Assembly: GCF_030542105.1 (NCBI RefSeq)
Contig: NZ_JAUOFB010000003.1
Coordinates: 372,001 to 436,000, forward strand
DNA: 64,000 nt
Direction: 5' to 3'
Origin: Hymenobacter sp. BT730
GTDB taxonomy: Bacteria; Bacteroidota; Bacteroidia; Cytophagales; Hymenobacteraceae
Shown: piece after piece, positions 1 through 8,456 of the stretch
Numbering within the stretch: the stretch's first letter is position 1
Layout: every line of letters begins with the position of its first letter
Notes under the pieces: model-generated
Told to the model about the DNA's origin: nothing
The model's database searches: none
Seen by the model: only the letters and a program-made list of their open reading frames with translations
Translations under genes and position numbers: made by a program

Positions 1-180
1 CCGCACTTATCATCTACTTACCAGTTTGGGGCCGATTACGATTACCTGGTCCTGGATAAAACGAAGCCCGGCCTCTGCCCCAGCAGTAGTTGGAAACGGG
101 TTTATGAGAATCAATATGTGCGAGTGTTAGCCCAAGATCCTACTATAGCCGCCGGTGCTCTAGTGCCCACGCGCCAGTAG
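1..180 (+). CDS. C-terminal end of an unidentified protein (truncated by window edge)
   Basis: An open frame runs from the first base to a TAG at 178-180 and encodes the last 59 residues of a protein whose start lies outside the window. The tail is rich in Tyr and has a YDYLVLDK stretch followed by a YENQYVRVL segment. This resembles the soluble C-terminal tail of some membrane glycosyltransferases, but that is only an impression and no family is assigned. Its last 21 bases overlap the 3' end of the convergent EamA-type gene, so the two genes share their terminal bases. Codon choice is GC-rich and matches the rest of the window. Confidence 0.5.
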   Translation, partial: PHLSSTYQFGADYDYLVLDKTKPGLCPSSSWKRVYENQYVRVLAQDPTIAAGALVPTRQ

Positions 181-588
181 CGCAATACCTCCCACAATTA
201 GCAGCAAACCTAAGGCCTGTGGGAGAGAAAGGGATTCACGCAGCAGTAACAACCCCATAGCAGCCGTTAGCAGCACCGAGCCCCCCACAATGATGGGTGT
301 GCCCACGGAGGATGGCACGCCCCTACTGAATATCACAAACGTTAGAATCTCGGCCAGTCCTACGCCCAGCCCCGCCAAGGCGGCCAGTGCCAACCCTTTC
401 CCTGATACGGGTAGCGGCTGGCCCTGCAGTTTTAACTTGAGCAACCAGGCTCCGCCCAAAACAGCGGCTACGAGCTGCAGCACCACTGCCCCTACCGCCG
501 CTGGCAGCTGATCGGAGGCCAGTTTGATGAAGAAATTGTAGAGGGCCAGACAAAAGGCCGTGAGCAGGGCCAGGACAAACCAAGGCAT
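160..588 (-). CDS. Half-size EamA/DMT-family membrane transporter
   Basis: A very hydrophobic protein of about 142 residues with roughly four to five membrane helices and one EamA repeat. It has a GTPIIVGGSVLLTAAMGLLLLRE segment characteristic of the drug/metabolite transporter superfamily. Most EamA transporters have two such repeats in about 300 residues, so this is a half-size form that probably works as a dimer. The substrate is unknown. The frame is open to a TTG at 598-600, but the ATG at 586-588 is preferred because it follows the stop of the upstream glycosyltransferase (593-595) by four bases, fitting translational coupling. It is the last gene of a gpsA-glycosyltransferase-EamA run on this strand. 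Confidence 0.75.
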   Translation of the reverse strand: MPWFVLALLTAFCLALYNFFIKLASDQLPAAVGAVVLQLVAAVLGGAWLLKLKLQGQPLPVSGKGLALAALAGLGVGLAEILTFVIFSRGVPSSVGTPIIVGGSVLLTAAMGLLLLRESLSLPQALGLLLIVGGIALLARGH

Positions 589-592
589 TGGG

Positions 593-1474
593 CTAAACAA
601 GCTTATAGTTGCGGTATTCGCCCGGGCGGTAGCCCGTCAGCTTTTCTACCAAGTGCTTGAGTTGGTCTTTGCGGCGGTAGCGGTTGCGGGACATATCGTG
701 CTCATACTGCCAGTTCTGGGTCTTGATGCGCGCCAGCATCACCTGTGGATGCGTACCTGTGTAGCGCTGCAAGGAGTCTACCTGGCTATAATCGAACTCG
801 GTAGCGGGTACTACGTTTTCGGCCATCCACTCATCAGAATGCCAGAGCTTGCCAAAGGTTTCCTGCTTGCGTTGCATGGCCGCAGGCGCTTTCACGTAAC
901 CATAGTGGTGCACCGTGGCATCCAGCAACTTCACGCGCAGCTTTTCATCCTGCTTTTTGCGAAAGCCCTGCGCGTCTCGGTAAGAATAAATGCCCGCGCC
1001 GGGCCGTACAATGCGTATCTCCCGGCGGTACCAGCGGGGAGCATCGCCCAGATAGTCATAAGAGCCATAGAAATGGCGGTATTTCAGCAGTAGGCCATCT
1101 ACTTGCTTATCAGTTACCCAGCGCTGCATGCCTTTCCGAATAGCCGGGTAGTCCTGCTCGTGCAGCACCTCATCTGCCTGCAGGTAAATGGCCCAGTCAG
1201 CATCCGGGGCAATGGCGGAAAATGCCTTGTCGGTTTCTACGGCCAATACCTTTCCTCCTTCCCGCAGGGTATCATCCCACACGGTTTCGATAATGCGGAT
1301 TTTAGGTGAGTTAATGCTACGGATTAGGCCCAGTGTATCATCGGTGGAGTTGCCAACGGCTACCACAACCTCGTCGCAGAGCGGCAGCAGGGACTGAATG
1401 CTTTCCACCACCGGGTAGTCATACAGCACGGCATTGCGCACAAACGTGAAACCGGAAACTTTCATCAAACCCAT
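593..1474 (-). CDS. Family 2 glycosyltransferase
   Basis: A cytoplasmic protein of 293 residues. The N-terminus begins with beta strands of the GT-A fold (SGFTFVRNA, residues 7-15), followed by DEVVVAVGNSTDDT (34-47), the usual nucleotide-sugar binding start of GT2 enzymes. YLQADEVL (97-104) stands where the metal-binding DxD motif is expected. There are no membrane helices. The acceptor and sugar cannot be read from the sequence. The gene starts 34 bases after the gpsA stop and runs into the EamA gene, so the three are probably co-transcribed. An in-frame ATG three codons downstream (1463-1465) is an alternative start. Confidence 0.82.
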   Translation of the reverse strand: MGLMKVSGFTFVRNAVLYDYPVVESIQSLLPLCDEVVVAVGNSTDDTLGLIRSINSPKIRIIETVWDDTLREGGKVLAVETDKAFSAIAPDADWAIYLQADEVLHEQDYPAIRKGMQRWVTDKQVDGLLLKYRHFYGSYDYLGDAPRWYRREIRIVRPGAGIYSYRDAQGFRKKQDEKLRVKLLDATVHHYGYVKAPAAMQRKQETFGKLWHSDEWMAENVVPATEFDYSQVDSLQRYTGTHPQVMLARIKTQNWQYEHDMSRNRYRRKDQLKHLVEKLTGYRPGEYRNYKLV

Positions 1475-1508
1475 CTATTTCGGTAAAACCGCTGCTAGTA
1501 CCTTGTTC

Positions 1509-2498
1509 TTACCGTAACTTCTCCTTCAGAATCTCCAACTCTACAGCTGGTGAAATCTTCTCGTAAAGAATATGATAAGCCGCCGACGTAATAGGCATCG
1601 ATACATTCAGCTTCTTGTTGAGCTCATGAATGCTTTTCACTGCATAATAGCCCTCGGCCACCATGTTCATTTCCATCTGTGCCGATTTTACGGAATAGCC
1701 GCGCCCAATCATGTTACCGAAGGTGCGGTTGCGCGAGAATTGGGAGTAGGCCGTTACCAGCAGGTCGCCGAGGTAGGCGGAAGCCGACAGGTCGCGGGGT
1801 TGTGGGTTTACGGCATGCACAAAGCGGCGCATTTCCTGCACGGCATTGCTTACTAATACAGCCTGAAAATTGTCGCCATAGCCCAGGCCGTGGGCTATGC
1901 CGCTGGTCAGGGCAATGATATTCTTCATTACGGCGCAGTACTCAATACCATCCAAATCGGCCATAGGATAGGCTTTGGTGTAGCGGTTGCGCAGCAATTG
2001 GCTAAACTCCTCCGCCAACTCCGGATCGGGGCCGCCAATGGTGAGGTAGCTTTGTTTTTCCAGGGCTACTTCTTCGGCGTGGCACGGACCAGCCACTACG
2101 CCCAACTGGGTATGCGGGAGTCTGAAACGCTCGGCCACATAATCCGTCACCAGCACGTTTTTGCCCGGAATCATGCCTTTAATGGCTGAGATAATACGCT
2201 TATGCTTGAGGGCGTCGCGGTCCAGCTTGTCTAGGGCTTCTTTTACGAAAGCGGCGGGCACGGCCAGCACCAGCCAGTCGGCTTCCTTTACAGTTTCCTC
2301 CAGGTCAGTGGAAGGGAAAACGCGTGTCAGATCAAAGGCGACTGAAGACAGATAGCGGCGGTTGTGGCGGGTGCGCTGCAGGTGCTGCACATCCTCTTTG
2401 CTGCGCATCCACCAGCCCACACGGGCTCCGTTTTCAGACAGAATCTTGGTTAAAGCTGTGGCCCAGGAACCACCGCCAATCATGGCTATTTTTTCCAC
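1509..2498 (-). CDS. gpsA: Glycerol-3-phosphate dehydrogenase [NAD(P)+]
   Basis: Reduces dihydroxyacetone phosphate to sn-glycerol-3-phosphate, the backbone for phospholipids. The N-terminus has the dinucleotide-binding glycine motif GGGSWATA (residues 8-15). The MKNIIALTSGIAHGLGYGDN block carries the conserved catalytic lysine and glycine-rich turn of the family. The frame is open for 35 codons further upstream to an ATG at 2601-2603, but that stretch (Cys/Pro-rich) is not like GpsA. The GTG at 2496-2498 puts the Rossmann strand at the very start and gives 329 residues, close to the usual 330-340. It heads the gpsA-glycosyltransferase-EamA run. Confidence 0.93.
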   Translation of the reverse strand: MEKIAMIGGGSWATALTKILSENGARVGWWMRSKEDVQHLQRTRHNRRYLSSVAFDLTRVFPSTDLEETVKEADWLVLAVPAAFVKEALDKLDRDALKHKRIISAIKGMIPGKNVLVTDYVAERFRLPHTQLGVVAGPCHAEEVALEKQSYLTIGGPDPELAEEFSQLLRNRYTKAYPMADLDGIEYCAVMKNIIALTSGIAHGLGYGDNFQAVLVSNAVQEMRRFVHAVNPQPRDLSASAYLGDLLVTAYSQFSRNRTFGNMIGRGYSVKSAQMEMNMVAEGYYAVKSIHELNKKLNVSMPITSAAYHILYEKISPAVELEILKEKLR

Positions 2499-2627
2499 GC
2501 AGAAATGCTGTAAAGCACCAGAAGGAGGTGCCAAATCGAGGTTCAGGCCAGGGAGGGTACACTCATCCGGCACGTTCCGACAGTTAGGGCTACTATGCCC
2601 CAACTGTCAGAAAGGACGAGTTTAGAC

Positions 2628-2671
2628 AAAAAAAATGAGAGGCCGGCACCCACTCAGGGCACCGGCCTCTC
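2628..2671 (-). terminator. Rho-independent terminator after the efflux adaptor gene
   Basis: A perfect 10-bp stem, GAGAGGCCGG (2637-2646) with CCGGCCTCTC (2662-2671), is flanked on its left by eight A residues (2628-2635). On the minus strand this reads as a GC-rich hairpin followed by a U-tract. It lies 31 bases after the stop of the membrane-fusion protein gene and probably ends the TolC/adaptor transcript before gpsA. Confidence 0.85.
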
Positions 2672-2701
2672 CTACGTAATGCCTCTCAGCAGGTTAGCGG
2701 C

Positions 2702-4117
2702 TTACTTTTCTTCGCCTTCTTCCTGCTTCTCTTCTACTTTGCTGATGCTCTTGGCATCTTTCACAACCACGGCAGCGCCATCTTTCAGGCTTTTGGCTAC
2801 AGCCCGGAACGGCCCACTCACCACCTCGGTGCCATTGGTAATGCCGCTTACGATTTCAATATTCTGGAAGTCACTGATGCCGGTTTTCACGGGCGTGAGC
2901 ACTGCCTTACCATTGCGCACCACAAACACAGCTTCCTGCACATCAGCGCGCGGCGCGGCTTTATCATCGGCAGCATCACCGCCGCTGCGGCGTGGCCCGC
3001 CTACGCGCACCTTTACCCCGTTTTTGTCTTCGCCGCCTTGCGTAAAGGCACTGTCAGAACGGGTGGTTACGGCGGCCAGTGGCACGCTCAGCACGTTGCT
3101 TTTGCGGTCGGTAATAATATCAACGGAGGCCGTCATACCGGGGCGAAACGGAACTAAGGTACGGCCTCCCACGGTGCGCAGCAGGTGGCGGTAAGACTCC
3201 GGCAACAGGCGGATGCGCACCTCAAATTCCGTTACGGCTTCGGCCGTCAGGGCATCTTTGGCGGTGTTGGCGATGCTGGTCACAATGCCGCGGAACTTCT
3301 CATCCTTGCTGGCATAGCTGTCTACCTCCACAATGGCAGAGTCGCCGAGGTGCACGTTGATGATGTCATTTTCATTTACGTTCACGCGCACTTCCATCGA
3401 GTTCAGGTTGGCGATGCGCATGATTTCGGTGCCGGCCATCTGGGAAGTACCTACCACCCGCTCTCCACGCTCCACGTTCAGCTTGGAAACGGTACCACTC
3501 ACGGGCGCATAAATGGTGGTTTTGTTAAGGTTTTTGCGGGCTTCTTCCAGCGAGGCCTGAGCGCTGGCCACATTGCTCTGCGCAGCCCGAATGCTCTGGC
3601 GGGCCGAGTTTATTTCTTCCTGCGACGCCTCATATGCTGCTTTGCTGGCTTCAAAATCAGCCTGAGAAATTACTTTCTGCTTGTAAAGCGAGGCGTTGCG
3701 GCGGTAGCTTAGCTCCGTTTGGCGGGCATTGGCCAGGAGCTGCTGCAACCGGGCATTGGCCTGACCGACGCCGGCCCGCTGGGAATTTACCATTGCCGAC
3801 TGCTGGCTCACCATGGCCTGATAATTATCAGGGCGGATGCGCAGCAGCAGCTGGCCTTTCTTCACGGAGTCTCCTTCGTGCACATACAGCTCTGTAATTT
3901 CGCCGGACACGTCGGGCGAAATTTTCACTTCGGTTTCGGGCTGCACTTTGCCCGAGGCACTTACTTTCTCCACAATGGTGGCCGGCTTGGCTTTAGCGGA
4001 AATTACTTCCATGCCGGCGGGGCCACCCACCCACCCTTTCTTCTTCGCAAAGACAAATCCAAACAGCAACACGGCCAGCACTGCCAGCAGGATGTACAGA
4101 AGGCGGTTGTTTTTCAT
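2702..4117 (-). CDS. Efflux periplasmic adaptor (membrane fusion protein, HlyD/MacA type)
   Basis: A 471-residue adaptor that would bridge an inner-membrane pump and a TolC-type outer-membrane channel. Residues about 7-24 form a single membrane anchor. A lipoyl/biotinyl-like half-motif follows (ISPDVSGEITELYVHEGDSV), then a long helical hairpin rich in Gln/Ala (about 90-200), the second lipoyl half (TTIYAPVSGTVSKLNVERGE), and beta-barrel and membrane-proximal domains. The C-terminus is an acidic Lys/Glu tail. The TolC gene lies 151 bases upstream on the same strand and a terminator follows. No ABC or RND pump gene is adjacent, so the pump partner must be encoded elsewhere or follows another arrangement. 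Confidence 0.9.
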   Translation of the reverse strand: MKNNRLLYILLAVLAVLLFGFVFAKKKGWVGGPAGMEVISAKAKPATIVEKVSASGKVQPETEVKISPDVSGEITELYVHEGDSVKKGQLLLRIRPDNYQAMVSQQSAMVNSQRAGVGQANARLQQLLANARQTELSYRRNASLYKQKVISQADFEASKAAYEASQEEINSARQSIRAAQSNVASAQASLEEARKNLNKTTIYAPVSGTVSKLNVERGERVVGTSQMAGTEIMRIANLNSMEVRVNVNENDIINVHLGDSAIVEVDSYASKDEKFRGIVTSIANTAKDALTAEAVTEFEVRIRLLPESYRHLLRTVGGRTLVPFRPGMTASVDIITDRKSNVLSVPLAAVTTRSDSAFTQGGEDKNGVKVRVGGPRRSGGDAADDKAAPRADVQEAVFVVRNGKAVLTPVKTGISDFQNIEIVSGITNGTEVVSGPFRAVAKSLKDGAAVVVKDAKSISKVEEKQEEGEEK

Positions 4118-4268
4118 TTTAGGGTATTAGGAGCTTGAAAACTTAGTTACTGGAAATTCTGAGTTCTGGCACCATGAAAAGTGGTGCAGAAATATGGTTA
4201 TGGATGAGCTTGCGGATCAGGGCGAGCTATGCTTTGGAGCTTGATTTCTTTGCCCCTGTTATCCGCTA

Positions 4269-5780
4269 TTACAGGCTTACTGGCTTACCCTGATAGAATT
4301 CCAGCACTTTGCTACGGAAGATGAATTCGTATTTCGCCTGAATCATGCTGGACTCCGCTGCCGAAAGGTTGTTTTTGGCAATGTTGAACTCCGTGCCGTT
4401 GAGCAGGCCATTGTTAAAGCGAATTTCGGAGTTGCGGTAGGACGTAGTCAGAGCTTCTACCTGGCGCTTGGCCGCCACAAACTTGCGCTGTGCTGCAACA
4501 GCATCCGCATAAGCCTGCTGAATGCTCTGGCGAAGCGTAAGGCGGGTTTGCTCAGCGCGCAGCTCGGCCTGCTTCACGGCAATCTGGGCGCGTTGCACGT
4601 TGGTGCGGGCCTGCAGGCCATTGAGAATGGGAATATTGAGGTTGAATTGCAACTGCTTACCCAGGTTGTCTTTCAGCTGGCTATTGAAAGCCGTGGGCTT
4701 CACATCATATTTGGGCTGCACGTTCAGCAGGGCCAGCGTGCCCGATGGGCGGTTCGTCACCGAATCAACTACCGGTATGTAGGTTCTGGTGAACTCGCCC
4801 GTGGGAATAAACGACGAGCGGGCCGAGGAATAACCTGTGAAAATGCCCGCCCCAAACGTGAGGCGCGGATAATAGCCGCCACGGGCTATTTCCTGCCCGT
4901 ACTGGGCGCTGCGCACGCGCAGATCAGCCGCTTTAATTTCCGGCAGCAGGCTTTGCGCTGTCTGGTACGTATCGTTTACATCAAGTCGTACTTCTGTTTC
5001 CTCATCAGGGTCACCTAGAACAGGTACCTCAATCTGAAAGTCGGTGGAAGCAGGGTCAATATTCATCAGCTGCATGAGCTGCAGGCGGGCTATGTCGCGC
5101 TGGTTCTGGGCCGTAATAACGTTCAGCTGATCGGAGGCCAACTGCGCCTGGCTGTCGAGCAGGTTGCTTTCGGCCACCGCACCGGCTTTCAGCAGCTTGC
5201 GCGTGCGCTCAATCTGCTGCTCGTCGCTGTTCACGCGCAGGGCGTTGGATTTCACCAGCTCCTCGGCCAGTACCAGCTGTAAAAACGCCGATGCTACGTT
5301 CAACGACAAATCGTTGCGGGCCTTGGTAATATCGTTGCGGCTGGCCTCATAGCTCAGCACGTTCTGCTTCACGGTATTGCGCAGCTGAAACCCCGAAAAC
5401 AGCGTGACCTGCGAAGAAGCCGAGAAGTTGTTGGAGCGAATAGTCTGGGTAATGAAGTCGTTGGTCAGTGGGTCAAGGCTGGTACCAAAGTTCCAGGCCT
5501 GGGAGCCGCTGAGGTTGGCCGAAGGAAGCATAGCCGCCCGGCTCTGGCGCAGGTCGGCCTCATCCAGATCCGCCGTCAGCTGGTTCTGCCGCACAGTCAG
5601 GTTATTCTGAAGGGCGTAGTCTACGGCCCGCTGCAGGGTCCAGGGGCCGCTGGGAGCCACTTGCATGGTACCGGCGGGCGGTTGCGTGGGCGCGGTGGTC
5701 TGCGCGGAAGCCGGCAGGGCGGACAATACCGCTCCGGCAATGGCCAGGCGTATCAGAACGGGGGTAAAAGCTGCTTTCAT
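4269..5780 (-). CDS. TolC-family outer membrane efflux channel
   Basis: A 503-residue protein with a clear signal peptide (MKAAFTPVLIRLAIAGAVLS, cleavage near ASAQ) and two OEP repeats of long amphipathic helices rich in Gln, Asn and Ala. QRAVDYALQNNLTVRQNQL near the N-terminus is the typical opening of TolC-family proteins. It would form the trimeric outer-membrane exit duct for the adaptor encoded next on the strand. The spacing (151 bases) allows co-transcription, although a separate promoter is possible. The start ATG is followed at once by the signal peptide, so the start is secure. Confidence 0.92.
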   Translation of the reverse strand: MKAAFTPVLIRLAIAGAVLSALPASAQTTAPTQPPAGTMQVAPSGPWTLQRAVDYALQNNLTVRQNQLTADLDEADLRQSRAAMLPSANLSGSQAWNFGTSLDPLTNDFITQTIRSNNFSASSQVTLFSGFQLRNTVKQNVLSYEASRNDITKARNDLSLNVASAFLQLVLAEELVKSNALRVNSDEQQIERTRKLLKAGAVAESNLLDSQAQLASDQLNVITAQNQRDIARLQLMQLMNIDPASTDFQIEVPVLGDPDEETEVRLDVNDTYQTAQSLLPEIKAADLRVRSAQYGQEIARGGYYPRLTFGAGIFTGYSSARSSFIPTGEFTRTYIPVVDSVTNRPSGTLALLNVQPKYDVKPTAFNSQLKDNLGKQLQFNLNIPILNGLQARTNVQRAQIAVKQAELRAEQTRLTLRQSIQQAYADAVAAQRKFVAAKRQVEALTTSYRNSEIRFNNGLLNGTEFNIAKNNLSAAESSMIQAKYEFIFRSKVLEFYQGKPVSL

Positions 5781-5805
5781 AGCAAGAAAATGTCGAAAAA
5801 ACTGC

Positions 5806-6486
5806 TTAATCGGCGGCGGAAATATAGGTAACCCGGTGCACCCAGCTAAGCTGGCGCAGGTATTCCAGGGTAATATCCTTCAGGCCCGAGTCCATTTCAA
5901 TAAACTGCCGGGCTGCATCGTGCTTGCCCTTACGGGACACCGACATGGTGGCAATGTTGCAGTCGTCGTGGGCAATAACGGAGGCAATGAAAGCAATAGA
6001 GCCTGGCACATCATCGGCATCAATAATGAGTGTGTGCAGGGCCGTAGAGAAATCAGACGGGAAGCCATCTACCTCCACAATGCGAATTACCCCGCCCCCC
6101 CGGCTTTGCCCAACAACTTCTACCGCGTGGCCCGTGTGCTCATCACGCAGCTGCACCTTAATAGTGTTAGGGTGCATAGTGGAGGCATTGCCCACACTTT
6201 GAAACGTGTACTGGAGGCCAGCCGCCTTGGCGTGGTCAAAGGCCTCCCGGATGCGCACATCATCGGTAGCCATGCCCAGCAGGCCAGCCACAATGGCGCG
6301 GTCGGAGCCGTGGCCTTCGTAGGTGCGGGCAAAAGAATTGTAGAAAGTGATGACGGCGTGGGTGGGTAATGAGCCCAGAATGCGGATAGCCGCCCGTGCA
6401 ATGCGCACTACTCCGGCCGTATGCGAAGAGCTTGGTCCAATCATGACGGGACCAATCATATCAAAAATGCTGCTTTTTTCTGCCAT
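5806..6486 (-). CDS. sdaAB: L-serine dehydratase, beta subunit
   Basis: Beta chain of the iron-sulfur L-serine ammonia-lyase, which converts serine to pyruvate and ammonia. The 226-residue protein has the signature GPSSSHTAG (residues 17-25), the HGSDRAIVAGLLGM block typical of the SDH beta domain, and a C-terminal ACT-like domain (about 150-226) that in this family often senses serine. The alpha subunit, which carries the cluster-binding cysteines, is not found in the window, so it must be encoded elsewhere. The gene ends 25 bases before the TolC start and could be co-transcribed with it. Confidence 0.92.
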   Translation of the reverse strand: MAEKSSIFDMIGPVMIGPSSSHTAGVVRIARAAIRILGSLPTHAVITFYNSFARTYEGHGSDRAIVAGLLGMATDDVRIREAFDHAKAAGLQYTFQSVGNASTMHPNTIKVQLRDEHTGHAVEVVGQSRGGGVIRIVEVDGFPSDFSTALHTLIIDADDVPGSIAFIASVIAHDDCNIATMSVSRKGKHDAARQFIEMDSGLKDITLEYLRQLSWVHRVTYISAAD

Positions 6487-6651
6487 GTTGGGCTAAAAGT
6501 AGAAGTTTCGCCCGGGAATTTTACACCACGGGCGTAGGCTTCGCTATTATTCTTTATTAATAGATGTAGATAAGGCCATAGAGGTGGCCTGCCGGTGTTG
6601 CTTTCAGCGGGTTTTTCGTTCTTTGCAAGCCTTAACCCACCCTACGCTCTC

Positions 6652-7629
6652 ATGAATACCCCACTCCCGCCGGATGAATTTTCGCCAGCCGTACTGGAAC
6701 AGCTGCGGCGGCTACAGCAGAAATACGCCGCCGACGGCCAGGATCTGGCTGGCTACCTGGAAGGCCTCTACTACGCCGACTACGTTAACTACTGGGACTA
6801 CATTGAGCTAGACACGCTGCTGAGCCTGCAGCGGCCGCTGACCAAAATTCCCGACGAGCGGATTTTCATTATCTACCATCAGATTACCGAGCTGTACTTT
6901 AAGCTCTGCCTCTGCGAGTATGAGCAAATAGGCGACTTAAAAGAGCCAACCCTGCAGGAGCTGGTACTACGCACCGGACGCATCAACCGCTACTTTGAGA
7001 ATCTCATCAACTCCTTCGAGGTGATGGTGGATGGCATGGAGAAGGCACAGTTCCTGAAATTCCGCATGTCATTGATGCCGGCCTCAGGCTTCCAGAGCGC
7101 ACAGTACCGCATGATTGAGCTGGCCAGCACCTCGCTCTACAACCTGGCCGACAAGGAAAAACGCCGACTGCTGGGCGAAGCCGCCGCCCACGATGACCTG
7201 ATGGGCTGCATTTACTGGAAAGCCGGCGCTACCATAGAGGAAACCGGTGCCAAGGCCCTCACACTGTTACAATTCGAAGAGAAATACACGGATACTCTGC
7301 ACGAGCACGCCCGCCGCTTCCAGAACCGCAACCTGTGGAGTGTAGTGCAGCGCCTGCCGGAAGAAGACCAGCAGCACCCTCGGCTGCTCCGCCAGCTCCG
7401 CCAGTTGGATGTAAATGTGAACGTGAACTGGCCGCTTATGCACTTTAAATCGGCAGTGCGCTACCTGGAGCGCGACCCTACTGCCCTGGCTGCTACCGGC
7501 GGCACCAACTGGAAGAAGTACTTGCCTCCCAAGTTCCAGAAACGCATCTTTTATCCCCAGGTCTGGACCGAACAGGAACTGGAAGACTGGGGCAAGGCCT
7601 GGGTAGAAAGTGTGATGGGCGAAGGATAA
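6652..7629 (+). CDS. Tryptophan 2,3-dioxygenase family protein
   Basis: A haem dioxygenase-fold protein of 325 residues; the family opens the indole ring of tryptophan to N-formylkynurenine. The block RIFIIYHQITELYFK contains the expected distal-pocket histidine (H76), and FLKFRMSLMPASGFQSAQYR carries the conserved substrate-carboxylate arginine region. MHFKSAVRYL supplies a histidine placed like the proximal haem ligand, followed by ATGGTNWKKYL. A GTG at 6595 extends the frame by 19 hydrophobic codons, but the ATG at 6652 gives a normal N-terminus. No other kynurenine-pathway gene is nearby, so the substrate is inferred only from the family. A palindromic element follows the stop. Confidence 0.85.
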   Translation: MNTPLPPDEFSPAVLEQLRRLQQKYAADGQDLAGYLEGLYYADYVNYWDYIELDTLLSLQRPLTKIPDERIFIIYHQITELYFKLCLCEYEQIGDLKEPTLQELVLRTGRINRYFENLINSFEVMVDGMEKAQFLKFRMSLMPASGFQSAQYRMIELASTSLYNLADKEKRRLLGEAAAHDDLMGCIYWKAGATIEETGAKALTLLQFEEKYTDTLHEHARRFQNRNLWSVVQRLPEEDQQHPRLLRQLRQLDVNVNVNWPLMHFKSAVRYLERDPTALAATGGTNWKKYLPPKFQKRIFYPQVWTEQELEDWGKAWVESVMGEG

Positions 7630-7650
7630 AACCTGACCTCATCACCCGCT

Positions 7651-7746
7651 GTCATCCTGACGCAGGAAGGACCTTCTCACATTAGAGCGACAATCGTACT
7701 AACGACTCGTTCTAGTGTGAGAAGGTCCTTCCTGCGTCAGGATGAC
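7651..7746. repeat. Palindromic intergenic element, copy 1
   Basis: Perfect 30-bp inverted arms at 7651-7680 and 7717-7746 begin and end with GTCATCCTGA / TCAGGATGAC and contain AGGACCTTCTCAC / GTGAGAAGGTCCT. The pairing extends inward with one mismatch. The loop is about 36 bases. It lies between the convergent dioxygenase and DUF2911 genes. Two related copies occur at 41325-41424 and 53887-53984. No ORF is inside it. It could act as a bidirectional terminator or mRNA-protecting hairpin, or be a REP/MITE-like element. Confidence 0.9.
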
Positions 7747-7767
7747 TCTTGGTATTATTGGTATTGA

Positions 7768-8322
7768 TTATTTCGCAGACGCCACCATAAAGTCCACCTG
7801 CGTATTCTCCCACAGGATGGAGACTTTGCCGGATTTGTCAACAGTGAAGGTCATTTGCTCCGTCAGCTTAGGCGTTACCATCGGCTTTACTTTCACGCGC
7901 AGCGCATCCTGTTTCTCATCATATTTAAAGGCGCCCCACTGCACGGGCACTTTGTTGAAGATGATAGTCCACTCATCCTGAGCAGGAATGGTGAACAGAC
8001 TGTATTTTCCGGCAGGCAGCGCCTTACCCTCTATTTTCACATTTTTATCTACGGTGAAGGTAGTGGCCTCGTTAGCGCCCGTGCGCCATACCTGATTCAG
8101 AGGGACCAACTCCCCAAAAATCTTGCGCCCCCGCACCGATGGCCGGCTATAGTCGATAGTGATAGTTGCGGCCGGCGTTTTGGCAGCAACCACCGCTGGC
8201 GGGCTGGGCCGCTTGGATTTGTCTTCAGGCATTTTGTCCTGCGCGTAGCCACTCACAGAAAGCAGTAGCAAACCCAGCCACAGCGCGCTAAGGGCCGCGA
8301 AATGCAAACGGGTGTTTTTCAT
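7768..8322 (-). CDS. DUF2911 secreted protein
   Basis: A 184-residue exported protein. The ATG at 8320-8322 gives a clean signal peptide (MKNTRLHFAALSALWLGLLL, cleavage near GYAQ); the longer frame to 8370 adds 16 residues that do not fit. The mature part matches DUF2911: IDYSRPSVRGRKIFGELVP, VWRTGANEATTF, and a beta-rich C-terminal half with LPAGKYSLFTIP. The domain is common in Bacteroidota and has no assigned function. A near-match to the promoter element (CTAAGGTA on the plus strand, around 8354-8361) lies upstream. Confidence 0.88.
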   Translation of the reverse strand: MKNTRLHFAALSALWLGLLLLSVSGYAQDKMPEDKSKRPSPPAVVAAKTPAATITIDYSRPSVRGRKIFGELVPLNQVWRTGANEATTFTVDKNVKIEGKALPAGKYSLFTIPAQDEWTIIFNKVPVQWGAFKYDEKQDALRVKVKPMVTPKLTEQMTFTVDKSGKVSILWENTQVDFMVASAK

Positions 8323-8396
8323 AGCGGAAAGAGAGTTGGTGAAACGGATAGCACTAAGGTACGATTTCAAGAAAACTTTTCATTCCCGTATTCTTG

Positions 8397-8446
8397 AAAG
8401 CCGAACAGGCCCGGTAACCCACAGCTACCGGGCCTGTTCGGCTTTT
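8397..8446. terminator. Strong hairpin after the SDR gene
   Basis: A perfect 20-bp stem (8397-8416 with 8426-8445) with a nine-base loop, built around GCCGAACAGGCCCGG. It starts just beyond the stop of the SDR gene on the minus strand. The right arm ends in TTTTT, the left in AAAG, so the T-run is better on the plus strand, but the position fits termination of the SDR transcript. Confidence 0.8.
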
Positions 8447-8456
8447 TAAAAGGTAC

